Source: Palsa-504 sp963789225 (GTDB taxonomy: Bacteria; Actinomycetota; Actinomycetes; Streptosporangiales; Streptosporangiaceae). Taken from it: a stretch of DNA of 64,000 nt. Shown here one piece after another: positions 24,475 through 32,998 of this stretch (within the stretch, counting starts at the first letter, position 1; each line of letters opens with the position of its first letter). Both the position numbers and the translations under genes were made by a program. The stretch is from assembly GCA_963789225.1 (NCBI GenBank), contig CAWBKD010000046.1, positions 1,116,001 through 1,180,000 of the forward strand, written 5' to 3'. Below the pieces are notes generated by a model. It saw only the letters and a list, made by a program, of their open reading frames with translations. It was not told the origin of the DNA and searched no databases.

Positions 24475-26379
24475 ATGCAGACCACCGTGACGGACCGCCC
24501 CCCGCCGTCTACCTGGCCGCAATTCTTTCGCGAGGTGGCCAGGCGTGCTGGCCTCCGGGTGCGGTCCCTGTGGTCGGCAGCTGATCAGCCGGGCTGGGCC
24601 AGGCCGCTGCTGCTGGTGATCGCGGCCGTATCGGCCTGGTCCTACGCGTGGCAGGCCAGCCGGCCGGTGAACATCGAGATCTACTACGCGGCCGCCGTCC
24701 GGAGCATGACCACGAGTCCGTCCAACTTCTTCTTCGGGGCGTTCGACCCGGCCGGGACGGTGACGACCGACAAGCTGCCTGGCGCGTTCTGGCTGCAGGC
24801 CATTTCGGTTGGGGTGTTCGGCCCGCACACCTGGGCGCTGGTCCTGCCGCAGGTCATCGAGGGCACGCTCACCGTGCTCGTGCTCTACCGAGCCGTGCGC
24901 CGAATGGCTGGCCCGCCCGCCGGCCTCATCGCGGCCGGCCTAGTGGCGATCGCGCCTGCGACCATTGCGCTCAACCGCGGCAACGTCTCCGACACGCTGA
25001 TGATCCTGCTGGCCGTGCTGGCCGCCGACTCGATCAGCTCCGCCATCAGCACCGGAAGACTGCGGCCGCTGCTGCTGGCCGGCCTGTGGGTCGGCCTGGC
25101 CTTCCAGGCCAAGATGCTCGAGGCGTGGCTGGTGCTGCCGGCGCTGGCTGGCTGTTACCTGCTCGCGGCGCCTGGCGGCTGGCCGCAACGGGCCTGGCGG
25201 TGTGGCGCGATGGCGCTGCTCGCCGTCGTCGTCTCATTGAGCTGGATGAGCCTGGTCACGGTCTGGCCGGCTGGTTCACGGCCCTACATCGACGGGAGCA
25301 CCGACAACTCGGCGTTCCAGCAGGTATTCGTCTACAACGGGTTCGGCAGGCTCGACCAGGCCACGCCCGACCAGCTCGTGAACCAGACCATCCGGCTCGG
25401 CATAGCCATCGCGCCGCCGCCGTCCTGGCACCGGCTGCTGTCCGGCGAACTGGGCCGCGACACCGCCTGGCTGCTGGCGGCGGCCGTGCTCGCGCTGGCC
25501 GCGGGCCTGCTCGCCCGGCGCCGCCAGCCGCGCACTGACCCGGTGCGGGCCGGGCTTGTGCTGTGGGGAACCTGGCTGGTCACGCTGTTCGCCGTGTTCT
25601 CGGCGGCCACGGACATCAACTCCTATTACACGGCGGCGCTGTCACCGGCGATCGCGGGACTGCTCAGCATCGGGCTCGTGCTGGCGTGGCAGCACCGCCA
25701 GCGTGCCTGGTCCTGGCTGGCGCTCGGCGCCGCGGTCCTGGCGACCGCCGGATACGCGACCTGGCTGCTGCCCGCCAGCGGAACCGGCCTGCCCGGCTGG
25801 CTGCGGCCTGCCGCCATCGGGGTCGCCGCAGCCGCGGTGTGCTGCATCGCCGCGGCCGCCTGGCGCCGGCGGGCCGCCGCACTGGCCGCCGTCGCCTTGA
25901 CGCTGGCCACCGCGGCGACGGTGATCGTCCCGGCCGTCGCCTCGGCGGCCGTGGTGGACAGCGGGCTCGGCCCGTTCCAGACGCCGTTCGAGTCGGCCCG
26001 CGAGACAGCTGACATCACCGCGTTCCTGTCTACGGGCTTCCAGATCAACGGATCGCTCAAGACTCTGGAGCGGGTCAACGCGGCGTTCCCGTACCTCATG
26101 GCCACCCAGACGGCGGTGCTGGCCGCGCCGTTCATCTGGGCCAGCGGCCGGGAGGTGGTGCCGATCGGCGGCTTCACCGGCACCATTCCCGAGCCAACCC
26201 TGGCGACGCTGCAGAACCTGATCAGGACCGGCTTCGTCGCCACCTTCCTGCAGTCGCCGACGACGACCGATCCGCGGCTGGTCTGGATCACCCGGCACTG
26301 CCTGAACGCCACCCGGCGGGCCTCCGCCCAGCAGGGTGTCCTGCCGCTGGCGGTCTACTTCTGCCTGGCCGCTACTTAG
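24475..26379 (+). CDS. GT39/ArnT-like membrane glycosyltransferase
   Basis: This protein of about 634 residues has many membrane helices. The N-terminal luminal loop VNIEIYYAAAVRSMTTSPSN and a following LPGAFWLQAISVGVFGP segment are typical of polyprenyl-phosphate-sugar mannosyl/arabinosyl transferases (PMT/ArnT superfamily). The NRGNVSDTLMILL motif is also characteristic. It would transfer a sugar from a lipid carrier to a wall polymer or protein at the outer face. The C-terminal domain (GLGPFQTPFESARETADITA) is external. ATG 24475 was chosen over GTG 24466. It is convergent with a TPR gene, overlapping by four bases. Confidence 0.82.
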   Translation: MQTTVTDRPPPSTWPQFFREVARRAGLRVRSLWSAADQPGWARPLLLVIAAVSAWSYAWQASRPVNIEIYYAAAVRSMTTSPSNFFFGAFDPAGTVTTDKLPGAFWLQAISVGVFGPHTWALVLPQVIEGTLTVLVLYRAVRRMAGPPAGLIAAGLVAIAPATIALNRGNVSDTLMILLAVLAADSISSAISTGRLRPLLLAGLWVGLAFQAKMLEAWLVLPALAGCYLLAAPGGWPQRAWRCGAMALLAVVVSLSWMSLVTVWPAGSRPYIDGSTDNSAFQQVFVYNGFGRLDQATPDQLVNQTIRLGIAIAPPPSWHRLLSGELGRDTAWLLAAAVLALAAGLLARRRQPRTDPVRAGLVLWGTWLVTLFAVFSAATDINSYYTAALSPAIAGLLSIGLVLAWQHRQRAWSWLALGAAVLATAGYATWLLPASGTGLPGWLRPAAIGVAAAAVCCIAAAAWRRRAAALAAVALTLATAATVIVPAVASAAVVDSGLGPFQTPFESARETADITAFLSTGFQINGSLKTLERVNAAFPYLMATQTAVLAAPFIWASGREVVPIGGFTGTIPEPTLATLQNLIRTGFVATFLQSPTTTDPRLVWITRHCLNATRRASAQQGVLPLAVYFCLAAT

Positions 26380-26906
26380 GCGAGGGCGGCCAGCTTCTTG
26401 GCGGCCTGCGCCGCGGCTTCCGGGTGCCCGGAATCCACGGCCATCTGGTAGCTGGCCCGCGCGGGCCCCGGGTTCGCGTGGGTGCTGAGCAGGTTCCCGA
26501 GGTAGACCATCGCCCAGGGGGCCACGTCGGGATGACCGGAATCGATGGCTATCTGGTAGGCCGAGATCGCCTGCCGGTACCGGGCCTGCCGCTTGTACAG
26601 GTGCCCGAGGTTCCGCGCCGCCAAGGGCGAGTGCTCGCGATGGCCGGAGTTGACCGCCTGCCGGTAGGCCTCCTTGGCGCCCTCGATGTCGCCGTGCTGG
26701 CCGAGCAGCAGGCCCAGCCGGTACCCGGCCGCCGGGGCGTACTCGGGGTCCGCGGAATCTATCGCCTGCTGAAACGCCGACCGCGCTCCTTCGACGTCGC
26801 CCTGCTCGGCCAGCCGGGTGCCGAGGCTGAAGGCTCCCGCCGTGTCATGCACCAGGTACAGGCCCGCCTCAGGCGGGGCGCCCCGAGCCCGCCTGAACGC
26901 CTTCAT
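26376..26906 (-). CDS. Tetratricopeptide-repeat protein
   Basis: This 176-residue protein contains four repeats of about 36 residues: GDVEGARSAFQQAIDSADPE, GDIEGAKEAYRQAVNSGHRE, RYRQAISAYQIAIDSGHPD and PGPARASYQMAVDSGHPEAA. The repeats have the TPR/Sel1-like pattern for protein binding and lack any catalytic domain or signal peptide. GGAAGCGGAG precedes the ATG at 26906. The partner is unknown. Confidence 0.8.
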   Translation of the reverse strand: MKAFRRARGAPPEAGLYLVHDTAGAFSLGTRLAEQGDVEGARSAFQQAIDSADPEYAPAAGYRLGLLLGQHGDIEGAKEAYRQAVNSGHREHSPLAARNLGHLYKRQARYRQAISAYQIAIDSGHPDVAPWAMVYLGNLLSTHANPGPARASYQMAVDSGHPEAAAQAAKKLAALA

Positions 26907-27021
26907 CTCCGCTTCCCGGTCACGCTACCGGTGTACCACAGGCGCCCGGCGAGGGTCACGTTCACCTGACCACAACCCGCGCCAAGGCCAGAACGTCTAC
27001 GGGGTTAGTGCCCCCGGATCC

Positions 27022-28137
27022 CTATCCGGCGGTGATCTGGATGGAGGCGTGCGGTGGTGCGACGGGGCCTCCGTTGGCCCAGACCAGGATGTTGTACGTC
27101 TGGCCGGGAGTCAGGGTGCTCAGCACCACAGAATTGGTCGTGGGCGTCTCGCGGACCGCAACCGACCCGTTCAGTTCGACCGCTTCCACGGTGTAGCTGG
27201 CGACGGCCTGGCTATTGACCTCTACCGCGTCCCACGAGACGGACAGGCTCACCGAGCTGACCGCGAGCTTGGCCGGCGCCGGGTACGGCTGCCCCGTGGT
27301 CGGCGGGTTAGCGAGGAGCGCCGCCCACGTCTGCGGGCCGACAACGCCGTCGACGGTCAGCTTCTCCTGGGTCTGGAAGGCCTTGACCGCGGCCAGCGTG
27401 GCCGCACCGAAGTCACCGTCAACGGTCAGCTTCGCACCCCAGACGTTCAGCCGGGTCTGCAGCGTCGTAACCGCCGAGCCGGTATCGCCCTCCACGAGGG
27501 TAGGTTCCGAACCGGAGGCGGCGCCGGTCGTGACCTGCGCCTGGAAGTTGGCCAGCGTGCCCTGGTACGCGTTCATGTCCACGTTAACGACTCCGTTGAG
27601 TGTTGCGGTCGATGTGTACTGCCAAACGATGGGTGTCATTCCGCCATATGCAGCCCAACCGGGGCCGGTGTCGCTATAACCGGTGTAATCGGACGAGACG
27701 AGGAGCATGCCGAGCTCGATTACCGAAGTCAGGGCAGGCTGGCCGAGGTTGCCCTGCCAGTACCAGTGCGGGAGGTACAACAGGTAAACGGTGCCGCCAA
27801 GCGAGCGGTATTCGTTGATGAAGGCCACGGCGTCGGAAATCTGCGGGGCCGAAGCAATCGTGCCGTTGGCGTTGTACGCAGGCTCGAAGTCGATCATCAG
27901 CGGCACACCGGCGCCTACGACGCTGAAGGCGTACTGCGCCTGGCCGGCTCCGTTGCCCGCGTGCAGGAAGTGGTAGGCACAGAAGTAAGCGCCTGCGCTG
28001 GCGGCCCGGGTTTTGGCGGCCGAGTAGTCGGGGTTGCGATAATTAGTGTTCTCCGTCGCCTTCACCATGGCGATGACGCAGCCAGCGAAACTGATGCCCG
28101 CCTGGTAACTGGAAACATCCGGGTAGAAGATCGTCAT
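27022..28137 (-). CDS. GH25-like lysozyme with peptidoglycan-binding and Fn3 domains
   Basis: This 371-residue protein has three parts: a GH25-like muramidase domain (MTIFYPDVSSYQAGISF, catalytic-type MIDFEPAYN at about 90), a PG_binding_1 domain (VEGDTGSAVTTLQTRL, KAFQTQEKLTVDGVVGPQTW, about 220-275), and a fibronectin-III-like domain (VSSVSLSVSWDAVEV, about 295-370). No signal peptide is visible, as in phage endolysins that rely on holins, so it may be phage-derived or released by lysis. The ATG at 28137 has GGAG upstream; a TTG at 28152 is less likely. Confidence 0.82.
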   Translation of the reverse strand: MTIFYPDVSSYQAGISFAGCVIAMVKATENTNYRNPDYSAAKTRAASAGAYFCAYHFLHAGNGAGQAQYAFSVVGAGVPLMIDFEPAYNANGTIASAPQISDAVAFINEYRSLGGTVYLLYLPHWYWQGNLGQPALTSVIELGMLLVSSDYTGYSDTGPGWAAYGGMTPIVWQYTSTATLNGVVNVDMNAYQGTLANFQAQVTTGAASGSEPTLVEGDTGSAVTTLQTRLNVWGAKLTVDGDFGAATLAAVKAFQTQEKLTVDGVVGPQTWAALLANPPTTGQPYPAPAKLAVSSVSLSVSWDAVEVNSQAVASYTVEAVELNGSVAVRETPTTNSVVLSTLTPGQTYNILVWANGGPVAPPHASIQITAG

Positions 28138-28301
28138 TCCTTGCCACTCCAATCATGACCTTCGCGGGCCCGCGGCTCCTCGCACTGACCCTACAGCCGG
28201 GCGCTGCCGCGCAAACAGGCATAGCTGGCGTGTGCGTGATCGTTATGCCGACCAGCTGAACGCTGAGCACGCGGCCGCGTGCCCTCGGCGATGGAGGACC
28301 C

Positions 28302-29114
28302 ATGATCTACCGCAGCCCGTTTCCCGACGTCGAACTGCCGGATCTCCCGCTCACGACCTACGTGCTGGCCGGGGCCGGTCACGGGGACAAGCCGGCCCTG
28401 ATCGACGGCGCCTCCGGGCGGGTGCTCACGTACGCGGGCCTGGCGAGCGCGATCCGATATCTACACGCTCGGTGAGGCCCCAGGGGTCAAGCCGCTCGCA
28501 ACGCTGTTCGGCGCGCCGCTGGCCGAGCACGTCCCCGTCGCCCCTGGCGATGTGGTGGCGCTGCCCTACTCCTCCGGGACCACCGGGCTGTGCAAGGGCG
28601 TGATGCTCACCCACCGGAACCTGGTCGGCAACACCGCCCAGCTCCTGGCGCTGCTCCAGCTCCAGCCCGGCGACAGCGTCATAGCGGTGCTGCCGTTCTT
28701 CCACATCTACGGGATGCAGGTGATGATGAACGGCAGCCTGCGGGCCGGGTCGACGATCGTCACGATGCCCCGCTTCGACCTGGAGCAGTTCCTCCGGATC
28801 CACCAGGATTACCGGATCACGCGGTCGTTCGTGGCCCCGCCCATCGTGCTCGCGCTGGCCAAGCACCCGCTCGTGGACAAGTTCGACCTCGGCTCGGTGA
28901 AGCAGATCATGTGCGCGGCCGCGCCGCTGAAGGAGGAACTGGCCGTGGCCTGCGCCGAGCGGCTGAACTGCGAGGTGATCCAGGGTTACGGGATGACCGA
29001 GCTGTCGCCTGCCTCGCACCAAGGCTTGAGGTGGTCGAGACGATCCCGAAGTCCGCCTCGGGGAAGATCTTGCGCCGGGTGCTCCGCGACGCGGCGGCCG
29101 CGCAGGCCGGCTGA
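28302..29114 (+). pseudogene. 4-coumarate-CoA-ligase-like gene with two internal deletions
   Basis: The ATG at 28302 opens MIYRSPFPDVELPDLPLTTY but the frame ends at TGA about 57 codons later. Another frame resumes at IYTLGEAPGVKPLATLFG and carries the AMP-binding SSGTTGLCKGVMLTHRNL, LPFFHIYGMQVMMNG and GYGMTELSPASH. It then jumps straight to EVVETIPKSASGKILRRVL, the C-terminal lysine motif. So one deletion removed about 80 residues early and a second removed most of the segment after the adenine motif. It cannot encode a working ligase. Confidence 0.85.
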
Positions 29115-29184
29115 GCGTCAGTGGGGTTCGTCGAGCTCGCCATGACCACGAAGGTAGCGGCCAGGTGACCACGGCGCGGGAGAG

Positions 29185-29235
29185 AAACCACCGCTCGTTC
29201 GGCAAAATTCGTCTTTTATCCCGAACGGCGGTGGT
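29185..29235. terminator. Long inverted repeat between convergent ends (also a dispersed-motif copy)
   Basis: ACCACCGCTCGTTCGG (29187-29202) pairs with CCGAACGGCGGTGGT (29221-29235) across an 18-base AT-rich loop, with one unpaired base. It lies between the dead ligase gene and the 3' end of the reverse-strand ABC permease (stop at 29246), so it could act as a terminator for both. Its left arm is a copy of the dispersed motif. Confidence 0.5.
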
Positions 29236-29245
29236 GCTTCGGTCG

Positions 29246-30046
29246 CTAGGCGGGTTCGCCCTTGAGGGTGAAGCCGGACAGCAGGTTGATGGCCAGGGCG
29301 AGCGCGCCCACGGTGACGATGGCGCCCATGATGATCGCGGTCCCCGGGGCGATGCCGGCCATCAGCGAGCTATCGTGCGCGATCGCGTTGGCGATGCCGA
29401 GCGAGTAGTGGCTGACCGACAGCAGGCGGACCCCGCTGACGAAGTTGGACAGCAACGTCTCCCAGACCAGCACGTAGAGCAGGCCGACCGCGATCGCGCG
29501 GGTGGTCGCGGCCGAGACCATGACGAAGATCGCGTTGTAGATCACCGCGCCGACCACGGCCCCGACGAACAGGCCGATCGCGAACCCGCTGTTGCTGATG
29601 GCGGTGCCGGGGGTGAACGTGCCCGGGCCGCCCACCACGCTGCTGACGACGGGCTCGGTGTACCCGCCGCCGGAGATCAGGGCCGCGATGAGCTCGGGGA
29701 TCGCGGCGAAGACGATGGTCAGGCCGGTCGCGACGATGAACTTCGTGATGATCACCGAGGAACGGCGCACGGGCGTGGCGAGCAGGTGGATGATGCTGCC
29801 GTCGTCGATCTCGGCACCGAGCACGCTGGACCCGATGATCAGCGCGGTCAGCGGCAGCAGTACGGAGAACCCGAACGTGCCCAGCACGTGCGAGGGCCAC
29901 GGCCGGGCCGGCGGGCGCGAGATCTTGAGCGCGACGGTGACCACGATCAGGATCGCCGCCGGGATCAGGAACAGGAACGCTCGCCTACGGCCCATCGTGG
30001 CCCGGAACGTGATCCAGGCGACCGTCGGGTTGAACAGGCCAGACAT
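29246..30046 (-). CDS. ABC-2 type transporter permease
   Basis: This 266-residue membrane protein has about six helices: FLFLIPAAILIVVTVALKI, VLLPLTALIIGSSVLGAEID (with the GAEIDDGSIIHLLATPVRRS loop of ABC-2 permeases), VATGLTIVFAAIPELIAALI, GLFVGAVVGAVIYNAIFVMV and a C-terminal TAIIMGAIVTVGALALAINLL. It is the last gene of a four-gene reverse operon (ATPase, permease, ATPase, permease), 15 bases after the second ATPase. It likely pairs with that ATPase for export of a drug, lipid or peptide. Confidence 0.83.
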   Translation of the reverse strand: MSGLFNPTVAWITFRATMGRRRAFLFLIPAAILIVVTVALKISRPPARPWPSHVLGTFGFSVLLPLTALIIGSSVLGAEIDDGSIIHLLATPVRRSSVIITKFIVATGLTIVFAAIPELIAALISGGGYTEPVVSSVVGGPGTFTPGTAISNSGFAIGLFVGAVVGAVIYNAIFVMVSAATTRAIAVGLLYVLVWETLLSNFVSGVRLLSVSHYSLGIANAIAHDSSLMAGIAPGTAIIMGAIVTVGALALAINLLSGFTLKGEPA

Positions 30047-30061
30047 GTGATTCGCGCTCCT

Positions 30062-30988
30062 TTAGTCAGCGACCAGGTAAGCGAAGACGCTTTCCAGGGA
30101 TTCGTCGGTGGGCTGCACCTCGCGCAGGCGGATGCCATGGTCGCGGGCGAGCACGGCGATGTCACGGCAGAAGGCGCCGTAGTCGGACGTCCGCACCTGG
30201 AGGCCGTTCTGGCCCAGGTCGACGGCGGTAACGGCGGGCCGGCCGATGAGGGCGCCGGCTAGCGTGCGGTCGTCGGAAGACCGAACCGTGAACACGTGCG
30301 GCCTGCTCGTCATCAGCCGCCTGATCGCGCGGAAGTCGCCGGAGGCGGCGAGGCGGCCGGCCACCACCACCTGGATGGTCCCCGACAGCCGCTCCACCTC
30401 CTCCAGGATGTGCGAGCTGAACACGATGGTCCGGCCCTCGCTGCCCAGCTTTTCGAGCAGGTCCATCATGTGCAGCCGCTGGCGCGGGTCCATCCCGTTG
30501 AACGGCTCGTCGAGGATCAAGATCTCCGGATCGTGGACCAGCGCCGCGGCGACCTTGATCCGCTGCCGCATGCCCTTGGAGTAGGTCGCGACCTTGCGGT
30601 CCGCCGCGTCGGCCATGTCCAGCATGGCGATGGCCCGCGCCGCCGCCGCGGCCGGGTCCGCGAGCTGGTGCAGCTTAGCGGTGGACGTCACGAACTGGCT
30701 GCCGGTCAGGAACGCGTACACGGAATCCCGCTCGGGAACTAGGGCGACGTCGCGGTAGATGTCGGGGTCGCGCCAGCTCGGCCGGCCTTTCGGATTCCTC
30801 GAGGTGGCGACGGTGAGTTCGCCGCGGGACGGGGGGAGGAAGCCGGAGATCATGTGCATGATCGTGGATTTGCCGGCGCCGTTCGGCCCGAGCAGGCCTG
30901 TCACGCCCGGGCCGATGGACATCGTGACGTCGTTGACCGCCACCACGTTGCCGTACCAGCGGGATACGTTGCGCAGTTCGATCGTCAT
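30062..30988 (-). CDS. ABC transporter ATP-binding protein
   Basis: This 308-residue nucleotide-binding subunit has Walker A GPNGAGKST, a signature variant YSKGMRQRIKVAAAL (LSGGQ position), Walker B ILILDEPFNG and the switch His in SSHILEEVERL. The C-terminal 80 residues match the extra domain of ABC-2 exporters. ATG at 30988 overlaps the stop of the preceding permease (ATGA). The Q-loop region reads VALVPERDSVYAFLTG, where some members carry Gln, so the loop is degenerate. Confidence 0.9.
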   Translation of the reverse strand: MTIELRNVSRWYGNVVAVNDVTMSIGPGVTGLLGPNGAGKSTIMHMISGFLPPSRGELTVATSRNPKGRPSWRDPDIYRDVALVPERDSVYAFLTGSQFVTSTAKLHQLADPAAAAARAIAMLDMADAADRKVATYSKGMRQRIKVAAALVHDPEILILDEPFNGMDPRQRLHMMDLLEKLGSEGRTIVFSSHILEEVERLSGTIQVVVAGRLAASGDFRAIRRLMTSRPHVFTVRSSDDRTLAGALIGRPAVTAVDLGQNGLQVRTSDYGAFCRDIAVLARDHGIRLREVQPTDESLESVFAYLVAD

Positions 30989-31905
30989 GAGCGGCTGACC
31001 TTCCGGTATCTCGCGGCCAGGCCCCCGAGGCAGGCCGCGAGCAAGATGACGAAGACGACACCGTAGAGCGGGCCGAAGTGGCCCAGGGTGGGGGGATCGA
31101 ATCCCGGCGATTTGCCGCCGAGCCAGATCCGCACGCCGTCCAGGATGGTGAACGGGCTGAACAGCCCGGCGATCCGCGCGCCCGTGGCCGTGGTGTCGGG
31201 CCCGCCTTCGGCCCCGATCAGCAGGAGCGACACGGTGAAGGTGAGGACGCAGGCGATGGCGACGATCCCGGTCGCGTACGCGCGCCGGCCGGTGAGGGAG
31301 GCCAGGACCAGGCCTATCGCCGCCATCAGCACGGCCCACAGCAGCCCGACGCCGAGACCGGGAATGAGCGCCTTGGTCTCGGACCAGACGAAGTGGCCGT
31401 TCTTGGCGGAGACGATCGTGCCCACGTACAGGATGAGCAGCGGCACCTCGATCAGCACCAGGAGGGCCAGGGTGAGCGCGATGTACTTGGCCAGCGGGTA
31501 GTCGCCCCGGCGCAGCGGCCGGGAGAAGTACAGCGGCATCACGTGGCTGCGCAGGTCCCTGGAGACGAGCTCGGGCGCCTGGGCGGCGAGGAAGATGATC
31601 ACCACGAAGACCCGCAGCTGGGGCGTATAGACGTCGTAGCCGAACAGCCGGGCGTTGCCCCGCGCGACCGCGAACGCGTTCACGAACGCCGGCAGGCACA
31701 TGGCGACCATCGCGAGGATCGGGATGATCTTGGCCTTGATCCCCCGCCCGATGCCCCACGACGAGCGGAAGCTGTGCCAGATCAGTGCCCAGACGATCTG
31801 CGCCCGGCCCAGCCTGGGCCCGTCGTAGCTGCGGTAGCCGAGGTCGTGGATGACCCCGGCGGCCTGTTGGGTCTGGGCCAGCTGGGCTCCCTTGGTTTCA
31901 GGCAT
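30985..31905 (-). CDS. ABC-2 type transporter permease
   Basis: This 306-residue membrane protein starts MPETKGAQLAQTQQAAGVIH and has a DLGYRSYDGPRLGR motif common to these permeases. At least six helices follow (IIPILAMVAMCLPAFVNAF, VFVVIIFLAAQAPELVSRDL, LTLALLVLIEVPLLILYVG, VGLLWAVLMAAIGLVLASL, GIVAIACVLTFTVSLLLIG and GVVFVILLAACLGGLAARY). The start at 31905 overlaps the preceding ATPase stop by eight bases. It is coupled to both ATPases. Confidence 0.85.
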   Translation of the reverse strand: MPETKGAQLAQTQQAAGVIHDLGYRSYDGPRLGRAQIVWALIWHSFRSSWGIGRGIKAKIIPILAMVAMCLPAFVNAFAVARGNARLFGYDVYTPQLRVFVVIIFLAAQAPELVSRDLRSHVMPLYFSRPLRRGDYPLAKYIALTLALLVLIEVPLLILYVGTIVSAKNGHFVWSETKALIPGLGVGLLWAVLMAAIGLVLASLTGRRAYATGIVAIACVLTFTVSLLLIGAEGGPDTTATGARIAGLFSPFTILDGVRIWLGGKSPGFDPPTLGHFGPLYGVVFVILLAACLGGLAARYRKVSRS

Positions 31906-32854
31906 GGGACAACTCCGCTTCGTCGCGGAACAGCTCTTCGACCTGGTGCCGCCGCTGCTCAAGACGGCACAGCGGCAGGGCCAGGTCCGCCACGGCGTCG
32001 CGGACCACGTCGTAGGTGGCGTCACCTTCCAGCGGCACCAGCAGGATTCTTTGCTGGGCCGTGGCGGTCAGGCCACGGGCCTGCAGCTCTTGTTGCAGCT
32101 GCGCGAGGCCCTCCTCGACCTCGACCGCCAGGACCTGGCTGGCCATGGTGAAGCTGGTGATCGTGTCGGCGCGCAGCAGCCGCCCGGCGTCGATGGCGAC
32201 CAGGTGATCGCAGATCCGCTCGATCTCGCCGAGCAGGTGCGAGGCGACCATGATCGAGATGCCGAACTCCGCCCCGATCCTCGCGATCAGCTCGAGCATC
32301 GCGGTGCGCCCGGCCGGGTCGAGCCCGTTGGTCGGCTCGTCAAGCAGCAGCAGCCGGGGGTCGCCGACCAGCGCCTGGGCCAGCTTGACCCGCTGCTTCA
32401 TGCCGGTCGAATACGTGCCGATGAGGCGGTACCGCTCCTCGTGCAGGCCCACGTGCCGCAGCGACTCGGCCGCGCGTTCCTTCGCCACCGTGGGCGGCAG
32501 CCCAGACATCCGGCCCAGGTGCGTCACGAACTCGGTGGCGGTCACGTCGGGGGGCAGGCAATCGTGTTCTGGCATGTAGCCGAGCAGCATCCTGATCGTC
32601 TCGCCGCTGGTCTGGGTGTCGTGGCCGAGCACCGAGGCCTGGCCCTGCGACGGCGGGATGAGGCCGAGCAAGATCTTGATCAGGGTCGATTTTCCCGCGC
32701 CGTTGGCACCGATGAGTCCCGTGATGCCCGGCCCGACGCTGACGGTGAGCCCGTCCAGCGCGGTCACGTTCCCCGGGTACACCTTGGTCAGCGCCTTCGT
32801 CTCGATGACGGCGGCAGCTGGCCCGGACGGCCCGGGGCCTGGGTTTGATGGCAT
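31898..32854 (-). CDS. ABC transporter ATP-binding protein, first gene of the exporter operon
   Basis: This 318-residue ATPase has Walker A GANGAGKSTLIK, signature YSTGMKQRVKLAQAL, Walker B LLLLDEPTNGLDP and His in VASHLLGEIERI. The family's C-terminal regulatory extension is present. Its ATG at 32854 is divergent from the histidine kinase at 32999, with 144 bases between, so the two-component system probably controls this operon. The whole set resembles exporters that resist peptides or other membrane-active compounds. Confidence 0.9.
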   Translation of the reverse strand: MPSNPGPGPSGPAAAVIETKALTKVYPGNVTALDGLTVSVGPGITGLIGANGAGKSTLIKILLGLIPPSQGQASVLGHDTQTSGETIRMLLGYMPEHDCLPPDVTATEFVTHLGRMSGLPPTVAKERAAESLRHVGLHEERYRLIGTYSTGMKQRVKLAQALVGDPRLLLLDEPTNGLDPAGRTAMLELIARIGAEFGISIMVASHLLGEIERICDHLVAIDAGRLLRADTITSFTMASQVLAVEVEEGLAQLQQELQARGLTATAQQRILLVPLEGDATYDVVRDAVADLALPLCRLEQRRHQVEELFRDEAELSHA

Positions 32855-32998
32855 GGTGCATAGGCTGCCAGCGCGCGGGGGCGGGCGTCATCACCCCGCA
32901 GGGTGAAGTTGCTTTCGCCTTATGGCGCCGTGTCTCGTAGCTGCGGCTTACGCCTGCAGGATGACGCCGTTGCTGGTCGCGGCGGTTACCGTAGGTAT

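Noticed and set aside
30062..31759. Single 565-codon frame spanning an ABC permease and ATPase
   Set aside because: The first 250 codons are antiparallel-frame Arg/Pro-rich sequence over the permease gene; the ATPase begins at its own coupled ATG (30988).
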